Positions 1 to 7,435 of a stretch of DNA of 52,906 nt are shown here, piece by piece; position 1 is the first letter of the stretch; each line of letters opens with the position of its first letter. The stretch is taken from contig NZ_FNAI01000024.1 in the NCBI RefSeq assembly GCF_900101875.1, positions 1-52,906 of the forward strand, read 5' to 3'. Position numbers and translations under genes: made by a program. The notes beneath the pieces were generated by a model. That model did no database searches. It was given only the letters and a program-made list of their open reading frames with translations, and was not told the origin of the DNA. This stretch comes from Mucilaginibacter pineti. Lineage in GTDB: Bacteria > Bacteroidota > Bacteroidia > Sphingobacteriales > Sphingobacteriaceae.

Positions 1-549
1 TAAGTATCCCCGGAGGATACGCAAAACCCCATTTGCAGCGCAAATGCAAGCAAAGCAGGGCCACTGCCCAGCTTCCGCTTGCTCCTTTTCTTTTGCAAGA
101 AAAGGACAACTGTTTCCGCCATGCCGAAACCTTTTGGCCTTGACGGTACAGCTGCTCGTCAAAAGCCGCTCTGATAAAAAAAATGAAGAAATAATTTGCA
201 TTTCATAATAGTATCTGGCTCCCCTTACAGGCCAGGGGCCTGTTCCGCTATCGGTATATATGGCTATAGCCATATATACGAGGCTGTTAAAGCAGCACCT
301 TTGGTGCTGCTACCGCCAAAAGCGGCCTGCCGCTTTCGCGGTTTTTCGATAATCGCTATTGCGATTATCGGGCAGTTCAAACGGTGGCACCACAGGTGCC
401 GCCCGTTGTATCCGGCGGCTTGCCACCGGTGCTGTTATACACCCGCTCGCGGGTGTCGGTCTTTCAACATACCACTCGCGGTATCTCTGATCTGCCCTTT
501 ACTCTTTTAGATGCAGCACCTTTGATGCTGGATGTGGGCGTAGCGATTA
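1..549. repeat. dense array of about 18 successive short hairpins, no gene
   Basis: I find no convincing coding frame here. Instead one inverted repeat follows another, mostly perfect and with short loops. Stem arms are 4-9/15-20, 30-36/40-46, 46-51/77-82, 83-92/97-106, 112-119/123-130 (one mismatch), 140-145/157-162, 188-192/200-204, 227-233/237-243, 254-264/269-279, 291-299/303-311, 319-326/329-336, 347-356/361-370, 386-391/395-400, 412-419/422-429 (one mismatch), 439-446/449-456, 469-473/480-484, 514-518/526-530 and 536-539/553-556. Centres lie about 26 to 45 bp apart. The arm sequences are unrelated, except that 292-309 and 513-530 match at 17 of 18 bases. The array ends at the stop of the next gene and may continue left of the window. 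Its role is unknown; a transfer origin, a single-strand DNA structure or a structured RNA are inferences. Confidence 0.8.
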
Positions 550-861
550 TTAGCCCGACCTATCCGGCCAGTAAACCAAACTGCCCTTTGTCGGATGGTA
601 GGATGGCTGGTAACGGATGTAACCAAACTCGTCCAGTTCCCGGACACATTTGTGATAGGTCGCTACCGATGCGATCCGGCTGTAAGCCATCAGGATTTTC
701 CGGTTAACAGAAAACGGATTTTCAAATCCGCTCCGCTGCCAGCAGACGAACAGGCCAGTGAACAGGCTCACATGGGTGGCCAGCATTCTGTCGTCTGCGC
801 TCATACGCCTGACCCATCGGCTATAGTCGGCTGCTTCCCGGTGGACTATTGCTGGTATCAT
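550..861 (-). CDS. small mobile-element protein of unknown function
   Basis: This 103-residue protein has a basic, aromatic-rich central part (about residues 50-95) that could fold as a winged helix, with a segment reading SRIASVATYHKCVRELDEFG that looks like a helix-turn-helix followed by a wing. I recognise it only as a type of small protein often found beside helix-turn-helix genes in Bacteroidota integrative elements. Its start overlaps the stop of the upstream helix-turn-helix gene by 4 bases (ATGA), so the two are very likely co-transcribed and translationally coupled. The stop codon at 550-552 falls inside the last hairpin of the array to its left. A DNA-binding or replication-control role is an inference. 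Confidence 0.6.
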   Translation of the reverse strand: MIPAIVHREAADYSRWVRRMSADDRMLATHVSLFTGLFVCWQRSGFENPFSVNRKILMAYSRIASVATYHKCVRELDEFGYIRYQPSYHPTKGSLVYWPDRSG

Positions 862-1121
862 GATTGGCCTCCCTCTAATAACCTGGTAATGTCCTCCAAC
901 TTATAGTACATCATTCCGCCGATCTTTGTATAACAGAGCGTTCCGTTGATCCGCAGATTTTGCAGAGTGCCCGGTGAGATATTGAGCAGCTTACGCACTT
1001 CTGCGCTTTTGAGCCACTGTTTAGCCTGTCCTTGTTCCGGGTTCGTTAACTGTTTGATTGCGCTAAGCAACTTGTTCTCTAATTGATTTAAATCCTCTTT
1101 AGTGATGATCTCCACATTCAT
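858..1121 (-). CDS. helix-turn-helix (excisionase-like) DNA-binding protein
   Basis: The 87-residue product begins MNVEIITKEDL and carries a HTH_17/MerR-like domain in its C-terminal half: a helical stretch (WLKSAEVRKLLNISPGTL), a recognition helix (QNLRINGTL) and a short wing (YTKIGGMMYYKLEDI). Such proteins act as excisionases or regulators in Bacteroidota conjugative and mobilizable elements. I chose the start at 1121, not the longer frame from 1238, because a purine-rich AAGGAAAG lies just upstream and because the longer frame would run through the neighbouring helix-turn-helix gene in the wrong frame. It overlaps the next gene by 4 bases and lies 17 bases after the broken paralogue at 1139-1406. 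Confidence 0.8.
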   Translation of the reverse strand: MNVEIITKEDLNQLENKLLSAIKQLTNPEQGQAKQWLKSAEVRKLLNISPGTLQNLRINGTLCYTKIGGMMYYKLEDITRLLEGGQS

Positions 1122-1138
1122 AGTCTTTCCTTCTTTAA

Positions 1139-1406
1139 TTAATCTGTAATTTTTTGCTGCATGATTTTCAGCACTTCGCTCTTTTTGAAATACACCCGCT
1201 TGTGTAGGCGCAAAAAGGGCAGGCCCTTTTTCATCCAATCGGTAAGTGTCACAAGCGACACGCCCAACTCGGCGGCCAGTTCCTGCTTGGACAATAGCCG
1301 TTCTTCGGCTGCCCTTTGCTGGCTGCCATTAGTTATGTTGTTGTAGTTCTGCCCTTACTGCATCCCTGATGCAATGACTAAGAGCTTCGGTGTTGATAAT
1401 TTCCAT
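1139..1406 (-). pseudogene. frameshifted helix-turn-helix gene
   Basis: From an ATG at 1406 the frame gives MEIINTEALSHCIRDAVRAE and ends after 25 codons at a TAA. The next frame, without any ATG of its own, continues with ERLLSKQELAAELGVSLVTL and then a wing reading RLHKRVYFKKSEVLKI, up to a stop at 1139. Joined, the two parts form a normal-sized excisionase-like HTH_17 protein of about 89 residues. The span of 268 bases is one more than a multiple of three, so one extra base near position 1333 would explain the break. A separate gene starting at an internal TTG is possible but less likely. The homologous intact gene follows directly downstream, so function may be lost or shared. Confidence 0.65.
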
Positions 1407-1578
1407 AGCCTTTGTTTTGGGACAAAAGAATGCTATGAAACCGGCTTTTTGTTACCACGGCGTCTGCGTGGTAAATTTGAAGTGATTTGGATATGCCTGT
1501 ATTGGTGAATTAAATAACTCAATATCAATTTAATATGGAATTGACGCTTTTGCAGATGCTAAATATACAGCAAAGGGA
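1407..1578. other. AT-rich gap between element genes
   Basis: This 172-base gap lies between the start of the broken helix-turn-helix gene and the stop of the gene at 1579-2364. It should hold the promoter for the leftward helix-turn-helix operon, but I see no clear -33/-7 pair on that strand and no convincing terminator. Confidence 0.4.
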
Positions 1579-2364
1579 TTATTTTCGTTTTTTAACCGGA
1601 GCTATGGTGTAAAGTTTGTGTTTTTCAGGGATTTCATTTTCCCTTTTTAAAGGGTCTTTGGGGTCAAGGCCCCTCAAATAATACCTTAACCTGTCTATTT
1701 TTATTTCTTTGGCCTGCCCTTTATTTTCCTCGTCAATCTCCCGGAAGTACTTGCTGATCATCTTGGCCCAGGCGTTTTGTGCAGGGGTGATTAACAATTC
1801 TTTGCCATCGGTAGCTTTCAATTTTTGCATTTGCAGGCAGAGGTCGAGCACGGCCAACGCCTGACCATCCCTAATGATGATATAACCATCTGTCTCCCAG
1901 ACGCGGTTTTCTTTCAGTTCCGCTTCTAAATCTGCCACCTGTTGTTTAAGCGCAATGATTTCAAACTCCTGCTGTGCAATGACCGTATCGTTGGATTTAT
2001 GGACATTCCAGCGGTCAACAGAAATCAGCATTTCTGTAAACTTTTGCAGTTGTTTTATCTGCCGCTCGTTTTCGATGTGATCTTTATCGTAAATGTTTTT
2101 TCCCATCAACACCTTTAACTGCCGTTCGATCAAACCCCACAAATACTTAAAGAATATTTCTTCACTGCCATCTGAATGTTTTTCCAAATAATAATCCAGG
2201 TGGCGTTGGTAAAATTCTTCAATTCGGTCTTCACTGATAGCAAACGCCCTTTTAAAAAGGTGCTTCAAAAAATGTTTACGATCCCATTGCAAGGGATTGC
2301 CAATGTCCAGTGTATCCTTTGAAAAGTCAAAACGATCACGCGGTTTAAAATAGGTGACGCTCAT
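1579..2364 (-). CDS. unknown mobile-element protein with coiled coil
   Basis: The 261-residue protein is not one I can assign to a family. It has no signal peptide or membrane segment and is rich in charged residues. A stretch around residues 125-155 (AQQEFEIIALKQQVADLEAE) has the heptad pattern of a coiled coil, so it probably oligomerises or binds a partner. The C-terminal third contains alternating hydrophobic and basic segments and ends in a basic tail (PVKKRK), which would suit nucleic-acid binding. Its position between the integrase region and the helix-turn-helix genes suggests a regulatory or accessory role in the element. This is inferred from context only. Confidence 0.6.
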   Translation of the reverse strand: MSVTYFKPRDRFDFSKDTLDIGNPLQWDRKHFLKHLFKRAFAISEDRIEEFYQRHLDYYLEKHSDGSEEIFFKYLWGLIERQLKVLMGKNIYDKDHIENERQIKQLQKFTEMLISVDRWNVHKSNDTVIAQQEFEIIALKQQVADLEAELKENRVWETDGYIIIRDGQALAVLDLCLQMQKLKATDGKELLITPAQNAWAKMISKYFREIDEENKGQAKEIKIDRLRYYLRGLDPKDPLKRENEIPEKHKLYTIAPVKKRK

Positions 2365-2411
2365 AAGTAGATAGATATATTCAAAAATAATGCTTTATTA
2401 TAAATATCAGA

Positions 2412-2451
2412 AAAGCAACAAGGGCGACCAAACGAATGACCGCCCTTGTTA
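2412..2451. terminator. bidirectional hairpin terminator, copy 1 of a 40-bp duplication
   Basis: A 10-bp perfect stem (AACAAGGGCG with CGCCCTTGTT) closes a 14-base loop. The same 40-bp block recurs at 3722-3761 with only three differences. It lies upstream of the start of the leftward gene at 2364 and just before the decayed esterase, where no terminator is needed for any present gene. That suggests it arrived by duplication. Confidence 0.75.
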
Positions 2452-2536
2452 ATGATTGGGTTATAAATATACAAACGGCGTGAGAATTACAATTTTTCTG
2501 CCCGAGGACTTGTATTTTAGCACCAAATATCCGGAT

Positions 2537-3717
2537 ATAAAAAAATGGGGTTTACTTTGTGTCATTGCAAATGTCATCGGCACACTCGGGGCATTTGCCC
2601 AAGCTAATGATTTAGAACTTTATGAAAAGCCCATAACTGCCAAGATTTCTTCGGCGGTTTTTGATAAGGATAGGGATGTGAAATTTACTTACCCTCTGCT
2701 TATAAAAATACCACTGTTGACTATCCTTTACTTTACGTCCTTGACGGACAAAGAAAGGAACTGGAAACCTTTGTAGTTTCAACTACGAATTACCTTGTCA
2801 GGTATAATACTGTTCCTGCATTTATAATAATTGTTATACCGCAGGTTAACCGGGCTGTAGAACTTAATCCGGCAATGTCTGGAAATAAGATCAATGGCGT
2901 AAGCGGCGTAGATGGATTTTTAGCTTACCTGAGCGATATAAACCGCTATATGCATAAAACATATAGAGCTGCAAACTTCAATATGTTATTTGGGCATTCT
3001 TTAGGTGGCACATTAGCAACCTATGCATTGCTTAATAAACCAGAATTGTTTAATGCCTACCCGATCGCCAGTCCAAACTATAATATTAACAATGGGAATT
3101 TTCACAAGTCCCTCGATATGATTCTCAAAGAAAAGCCTGAAATGATCCGTTCCAGGTTTATTTATTTAACAGTGGGTGACCAGTGGCAAACTGAAAACGG
3201 CTTTAGGGCAGGAGATCAAAAAATGGATTCCATTTTTAAATCGTCCTCTTCTCAAAAATACTACTTCAGAGATAGCAAGGGGTACGGGCATAACACCACA
3301 CCAACTATAGCTTTTGTAGATGGCATGAGCCAAATATTCAGTGAGTGGTGGCATAAAAGCCCGGACTTGCGTGATAGTATTTCAGGCAAGAACGGTGACC
3401 CGGCAACATTAGTCAATCAATATTATAAACGACTGTCTAACTGGTATGGCTATACTATTAACCCGAATGCGGGAGATTATCAATATTATATGGGTATAGC
3501 ATATTTGGAGACTAAGGATTATAAAACAGCAGCGCAATACTTGAATGAGGGGCTAAAACACTATCCTAATAATGCTGACTTACTTGCTGTTTACGGAGAT
3601 GCTTTATTAGGCCTTAATCAACCTGATAAAGCCAAAGAAAGTTATCGCAAAGCATTGAGAATAACCACCGATCAGGAACTGATAGCCGATATTAATAGAA
3701 AATTAAAGGCCATGTGA
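2537..3717 (+). pseudogene. decayed secreted esterase with C-terminal TPR region
   Basis: Read across one frameshift, this is an alpha/beta-hydrolase of the PF00756 esterase type. It has a signal-like start (KKWGLLCVIANVIGTLGAFA), a YPLLYVLDGQ strand, a nucleophile elbow GHSLGG (around 2995) and a candidate histidine in GYGHNTTP, then two or so TPR-like helix pairs at the end. Two lesions are visible. Where ATG is expected before the Lys-Lys of the signal peptide there is ATA (2537-2539), and near 2695 one base is missing, so the reading frame changes from TYP to SAYKNTTVDYP. An ATG at 2456 or 2875 could start shorter fragments, but neither gives a whole enzyme. An imperfect -7 box (TATTTTAG, 2513-2520) supports the start near 2537. 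Sequencing error could explain the frameshift but not easily both lesions. Confidence 0.75.
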
Positions 3718-3721
3718 TCTT

Positions 3722-3761
3722 AAAGCAACAAGGGCGGCCAAATTAATGACCGCCCTTGTTA
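3722..3761. terminator. bidirectional hairpin terminator, copy 2 of a 40-bp duplication
   Basis: The same 10-bp stem as at 2412-2451 lies 4 bases after the stop of the esterase and 23 bases beyond the stop of the convergent integrase, so it can end transcription from both sides. The two copies match at 37 of 40 positions and frame the esterase as direct repeats. Confidence 0.8.
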
Positions 3762-3784
3762 GATGAAATGGGCAAAGCAATCTG

Positions 3785-5002
3785 TTACACCGCTGAGTAT
3801 TTTTGCCTGAGCAAAGCCATGTCCGCACCAACCTTAATATCGAGTATTTTAGCGTAATGCTGCGTGGTTTGAATATTGGTATGGCCTAACATCTTGGAAA
3901 CAGTTTCAATAGGTACGCCGTTTAAAAGCGTTACAGTCGTGGCAAATGTATGACGGGCAATATGAAAGGTAATCGGTTTATTAATGCCGCATACGTCCGC
4001 TATCTCTTTTAAATAGCTGTTCATTTTCTGATTACTCAACACCGGTAAAACCCGTCCGCTGTTCTCACAATGCGGATGATCGGCATAACGTTGTATCAAA
4101 GTCATGGCGGCTGGCAATAGCGGGATACGGGATGGTACATCGGTTTTCAACCTATTGATCGAAAGCCACTTTTCGCCATCCACGCCGGTTACGATTTCCC
4201 ACCTGCGCAACTTCTTCACATCGGCATAGGCCAGTCCAGTAAAACAGCAAAAAAGAAAAATATCGCGCACCTGTGTCAAACGGTCGGTAGCCATATCCTT
4301 AACCGCCATTTCCTGTAATTCTTCGGTTGTTAAATAAACCCGGTCAACAGTTTTGATCTTGTTCTTATAGTTTAGGAACGGGTTATAGGTGAGCCAACGG
4401 TTAGCCAGGCAAATACGGATGATCTTACCAAAATTTTTAATGTACTTAACGGCAGAATTATTAGCGCATTTTCTTTCGGAACGCAAATAAAACTCATACT
4501 CCGTAATAAAGGCGTGGTCAACTTGCTTGATGTCAATATCGGTGAGGTTATACTTCCACTTTAAAAAGTTCTGAGTATGCTTTAAAGAGGTTTTATATCG
4601 GCATAAAGTACCTTTGGTGTATTCCTTACCTAAGAGGGCTTCCATTTTTTGATTATGCTCCGTAAAAATAGCAATCAGGGAGCGGGGCTTTTCGGTCTTG
4701 CCCATAAACTTATTGCGGATGGTTTCAGCAGTGATAAGCACGTCCGTTTCGGTTAACTGTCGGTATGCCTCATAGACTTTGCTTTGCAGATCGTCTAAAT
4801 AAGCATTAAAGGATTTTACTTCTTCCTTCGTGCCTTTTTGGCGGCCTGCGGCACTGTTCCATTGCGCGGGTTCACATTCCCGGCCTGACGGGGTTTCAGA
4901 ACGTTTACCGTTCACGGTAATACGCACCCATATCGGCATAGGGCCGCTTACATAGTTTTTTGGCTTCCTGATGTAGAATAACAAACTGAATTTAGTTTTC
5001 AT
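3785..5002 (-). CDS. tyrosine site-specific integrase, IntDOT-like
   Basis: The 405-residue protein is a phage-integrase family recombinase that integrates and excises the element. The N-terminal part (1-100) has the arm-binding fold common in Bacteroidota, followed by a SAM-like core-binding domain (about 105-210) and the catalytic domain (about 225-395). Visible catalytic residues are Lys286, His347-x-x-Arg350, His374 and the nucleophile Tyr383. The first arginine of the canonical set is replaced by alanine in FTGLAYADV (Ala258). IntDOT of the Bacteroides element CTnDOT also lacks this arginine, so the enzyme is probably active and belongs to that group. The gene reads away from the tRNA-Ser gene 250 bases to the right, the usual position for an integrase at its attachment site. 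Confidence 0.95.
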   Translation of the reverse strand: MKTKFSLLFYIRKPKNYVSGPMPIWVRITVNGKRSETPSGRECEPAQWNSAAGRQKGTKEEVKSFNAYLDDLQSKVYEAYRQLTETDVLITAETIRNKFMGKTEKPRSLIAIFTEHNQKMEALLGKEYTKGTLCRYKTSLKHTQNFLKWKYNLTDIDIKQVDHAFITEYEFYLRSERKCANNSAVKYIKNFGKIIRICLANRWLTYNPFLNYKNKIKTVDRVYLTTEELQEMAVKDMATDRLTQVRDIFLFCCFTGLAYADVKKLRRWEIVTGVDGEKWLSINRLKTDVPSRIPLLPAAMTLIQRYADHPHCENSGRVLPVLSNQKMNSYLKEIADVCGINKPITFHIARHTFATTVTLLNGVPIETVSKMLGHTNIQTTQHYAKILDIKVGADMALLRQKYSAV

Positions 5003-5101
5003 AATAATAACATTAAAAGTGAAACAAAACTAAGTCTGCAATTAACTTTCGTCAAGATGTTTAGTGATTGAACATGCTGATAATTAAAGAGATATATCAA
5101 A

Positions 5102-5140
5102 TTCGGTGCGTAGGGTATAACTGGAAAATGACGCACCGAA
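5102..5140. repeat. inverted repeat between integrase and tRNA
   Basis: Arms at 5102-5110 (TTCGGTGCG) and 5132-5140 are perfect complements across a 21-base spacer, and GGTGCRTA-like words recur nearby at 5164. Between an integrase start and the tRNA attachment site, such repeats often bind integrase or excisionase. That role is inferred. Confidence 0.5.
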
Positions 5141-5196
5141 ATACGCACTTTTTTGTTGCTAATTGGTGCATAAATTGGGAGTTTGGCATCAAAACA

Positions 5197-5227
5197 AAAG
5201 CCCGCAATCATTTGATTTGCAGGCTTT
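5197..5227 (-). terminator. terminator downstream of tRNA-Ser
   Basis: A stem of 7 plus 4 bp with one mismatch (AAAAGCC/GGCTTTT and GCAA/TTGC) is followed on the minus strand by T residues. It lies 26 bases past the tRNA 3' end and probably terminates that transcript before the integrase gene. Confidence 0.6.
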
Positions 5228-5252
5228 TAGCTGTTTTTGACAGGGTTATTCG

Positions 5253-5340
5253 CGGAGAGGGAGGGATTCGAACCCTCGATACCCTTTTGAAGTATACACA
5301 CTTTCCAGGCGTGCTCTTTCGACCACTCAGACACCTCTCC
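5253..5340 (-). tRNA. tRNA-Ser(GGA)
   Basis: The minus strand folds into a tRNA with acceptor arms GGAGAGG and CCTCTCC, discriminator G, an anticodon loop CTGGAAA between CACGC and GTGTG giving anticodon GGA, a long variable arm as expected of serine tRNAs, and a T arm with GGTTCGAATCC. The CCA end is not encoded. The 3' half points to the integrase, so this gene is the likely attachment site of the element on its left. The tRNA is complete, meaning that the element restores its 3' end. Confidence 0.95.
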
Positions 5341-5395
5341 CGGCGTTAAATGGATTGCAAAGGTAAAATAATATTGCTTTTTCCTGCTAATAAAA

Positions 5396-5423
5396 AAGCG
5401 GACCCTTTTCAAGGGGCCCGCTC
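5396..5423 (-). terminator. hairpin terminator on the minus strand upstream of tRNA-Ser
   Basis: The stem AGCGG/CCGCT continues with CCC/GGG after a mismatch, and on the minus strand it is followed by six T residues. It therefore ends leftward transcription before the tRNA gene, although no leftward gene is visible between it and the next rightward gene. Confidence 0.6.
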
Positions 5424-5546
5424 TCACGAAAACTTTAACTCAACTTATGTAAATATGGCACTCATTGGTATAGAGTATAATATTTGCCTTTGGTTTAATT
5501 TGAGTAAAAATAAATTACGTGTTAATGCAGATAAACATTTTTAGCT

Positions 5547-5554
5547 TATGTTTG
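5547..5554 (+). promoter_or_regulatory. putative -7 box before polyprenyl synthase
   Basis: TATGTTTG fits the Bacteroidota -7 consensus TAnnTTTG exactly and lies 49 bases before the ATG at 5604. A clear TTTG -33 box at the usual distance is not visible. Confidence 0.45.
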
Positions 5555-5603
5555 CCTTGTACTGCCACAAGGCCGTTTTACACTAAAAACCTTGTTTAGT
5601 TTA

Positions 5604-6575
5604 ATGCTGAGCATCAACGACATTAAGAAACCCATCGCTGCCGATATTGATGTATTTGAGGAGAAGTTTAAAACTTCTATGCAAAGCTCGGTACCCTTGC
5701 TTGATCGTATTACCCATTACATTGTTAAGCGCAAGGGTAAGCAGATTAGGCCGATGTTTGTTTTTTTTGCGGCCAGCATTTGCGGCGGTATCAATGAAGC
5801 TACCCACAGGGGCGCAGCTTTGGTGGAGTTGCTGCACACGGCATCACTGGTGCATGATGATGTGGTTGATAACTCTTACCAGCGCCGCGGTTTTTTCTCC
5901 ATTAACGCTTTATGGAAAAATAAGATAGCCGTTTTAGTGGGCGATTACCTGCTCTCGAAAGGGTTGTTACTTTCTATCGATAATAATGATTTTCAGCTGC
6001 TGCGCATCGTATCAGACGCGGTTAAGCAAATGAGCGAGGGCGAACTGATGCAGATTGAAAAGGTACGCCGCATGGATATTGGCGAGCCTGTTTATTACGA
6101 GGTTATCCGCCAGAAAACGGCTTCGCTTATTGCCTCATGCTGCGCATGTGGGGCATCATCTGCCGGGGCAAGCGACGAGGTGGTTGAAAAAATGCGACTT
6201 TTTGGCGAAAAAATAGGCATCGCATTCCAGATCAAGGATGATATGTTTGATTTTGGTACCGACGACGTAGGCAAGCCTCTTGGTATCGACATCAAGGAAA
6301 AGAAAGTTACGCTGCCGCTGATCTACTCGCTGGCGAATGTGGATTCGTCCGAAAAGAAAAGGATCATTAACCTGGTGAAGAACCATAATGATGATGCCGC
6401 CAAAATTGCACAGATAGTAAAATTTGTGAACGAAACCGGCGGTTTGCAATATGCCGAAACGCAGATGAAAAAATACCAGGACGAAGCTTTTACTATTCTT
6501 AATACCTTCCCCGAGAGCGAATCGCGCCGCAGTCTGGAGCAATTGGTACGCTTTACTACCGAGCGCAACAAGTAA
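5604..6575 (+). CDS. all-trans polyprenyl diphosphate synthase
   Basis: The 323-residue enzyme extends farnesyl or geranylgeranyl diphosphate with isopentenyl diphosphate to a long prenyl chain, most likely the side chain of menaquinone. It has the substrate-binding KGKQIRP (44-50), the first aspartate-rich motif DDVVD (85-89), and the second, DDMFD (212-216), with the following GKPLGIDIKEKKVTLP loop. Length and motifs are normal for the IspA/IspB class. I prefer the ATG at 5604 (MLSINDIKK) to the TTG four codons upstream. Chain length cannot be told with certainty; heptaprenyl would fit the MK-7 of this group. The gene is followed by cdaA after 63 bases, same strand. Confidence 0.9.
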   Translation: MLSINDIKKPIAADIDVFEEKFKTSMQSSVPLLDRITHYIVKRKGKQIRPMFVFFAASICGGINEATHRGAALVELLHTASLVHDDVVDNSYQRRGFFSINALWKNKIAVLVGDYLLSKGLLLSIDNNDFQLLRIVSDAVKQMSEGELMQIEKVRRMDIGEPVYYEVIRQKTASLIASCCACGASSAGASDEVVEKMRLFGEKIGIAFQIKDDMFDFGTDDVGKPLGIDIKEKKVTLPLIYSLANVDSSEKKRIINLVKNHNDDAAKIAQIVKFVNETGGLQYAETQMKKYQDEAFTILNTFPESESRRSLEQLVRFTTERNK

Positions 6576-6638
6576 TTCAACTGCTTATCATCTCCATTTA
6601 TTGAATTTGTGATTTACCGAAACTTGTTAACTTCGTAA

Positions 6639-7430
6639 ATGCAATCTTTATATTCCAGCTTTCCAAAAATTACATTTTTTGTAGTGCTTGATGTACTGTT
6701 GGTGGCTTTTCTTATTTACCAGCTGTATAATCTTATCCGTGGTACCATTGCCGCTAATATATTTATTGGTTTCGCGGTAATTTTTGGGCTCAACTTTGTA
6801 GTTAAGGCGCTGGATATGAAACTGCTTACCATTATACTGGGTAAGTTTGTGGATGTTGGTATTATTGCCATAATAGTGGTTTTCCAGCAGGAGGTGCGGC
6901 GGTTTTTGCTGCTGGTTGGTAAAAATGCATCATTGCAGCGCAACAAGGCCTGGTGGCAGTATTTTTTTGGCAAAAAAGATGTGGAGAAAAACAACTACGC
7001 CCGCATTAAACCCATTATTGATGCCTGCAAAAGCATGAAGCAAACCCGTACGGGCGCGCTTATTGTATTTGCCAAATACTACGACGAACAATTTTACCAG
7101 AACAGCTGCGAGGTGGTAGAGGCACGCATCTCCAAACGGTTACTGGAAAGTATCTTTCAAAAAACCAGTCCGCTGCATGATGGGGCTGTTGTGATATCCG
7201 AGAATAAAATTAAATCGGCCAGTTGTATTTTGCCGCTTACCGAAAAAACTGACCTTCCCGCACAATTCGGACTAAGACATAGGGCAGGTATTGGTGTTAC
7301 CGAGGCCAATGAAGCCACTGCCATCATCATATCCGAAGAAACCGGCGAAATTTCTTACGCCAAACAAGGCCGCGTAAAAATGAACATCAGCTTTGCCGAA
7401 CTGGAAAAAGTACTCAACAAGGATTTTTAA
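6639..7430 (+). CDS. cdaA: diadenylate cyclase CdaA
   Basis: The 263-residue protein condenses two ATP into cyclic di-AMP, a second messenger for osmolyte uptake and cell-wall balance. It has three N-terminal membrane segments (about 12-30, 37-57, 60-82), a short coiled linker, and a DisA_N catalytic domain with TGALIVFAK (138-146), the DGA motif (181-183) in TSPLHDGAVVI and the RHR motif (213-215) in GLRHRAGIGVTE. The length is typical of CdaA. In many Bacteroidota folP lies next to this gene, but here the upstream neighbour is the polyprenyl synthase. It converges with the small secreted protein gene, with only 5 bases between the stops. Confidence 0.95.
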   Translation: MQSLYSSFPKITFFVVLDVLLVAFLIYQLYNLIRGTIAANIFIGFAVIFGLNFVVKALDMKLLTIILGKFVDVGIIAIIVVFQQEVRRFLLLVGKNASLQRNKAWWQYFFGKKDVEKNNYARIKPIIDACKSMKQTRTGALIVFAKYYDEQFYQNSCEVVEARISKRLLESIFQKTSPLHDGAVVISENKIKSASCILPLTEKTDLPAQFGLRHRAGIGVTEANEATAIIISEETGEISYAKQGRVKMNISFAELEKVLNKDF

Positions 7431-7435
7431 CCCAA

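Noticed and set aside
1..549. CRISPR array or integron cassette array as an explanation of the regular hairpins
   Set aside because: A CRISPR needs one repeated sequence with unique spacers; here the stems themselves differ. Integron attC sites are longer and flank gene cassettes, which are absent.
196..906. Three open frames on the plus strand in the hairpin array and across the small mobile-element gene (196-510, 384-707, 595-906)
   Set aside because: They run through palindromes or antisense to a convincing gene, have no family resemblance and have compositions set by the hairpins.
2456..2776. ATG at 2456 as the start of a complete 106-residue protein
   Set aside because: Residues before the signal-like stretch cover the promoter-like region, and the C-terminal 14 residues are out of frame with the esterase fold. 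It is part of a broken gene.
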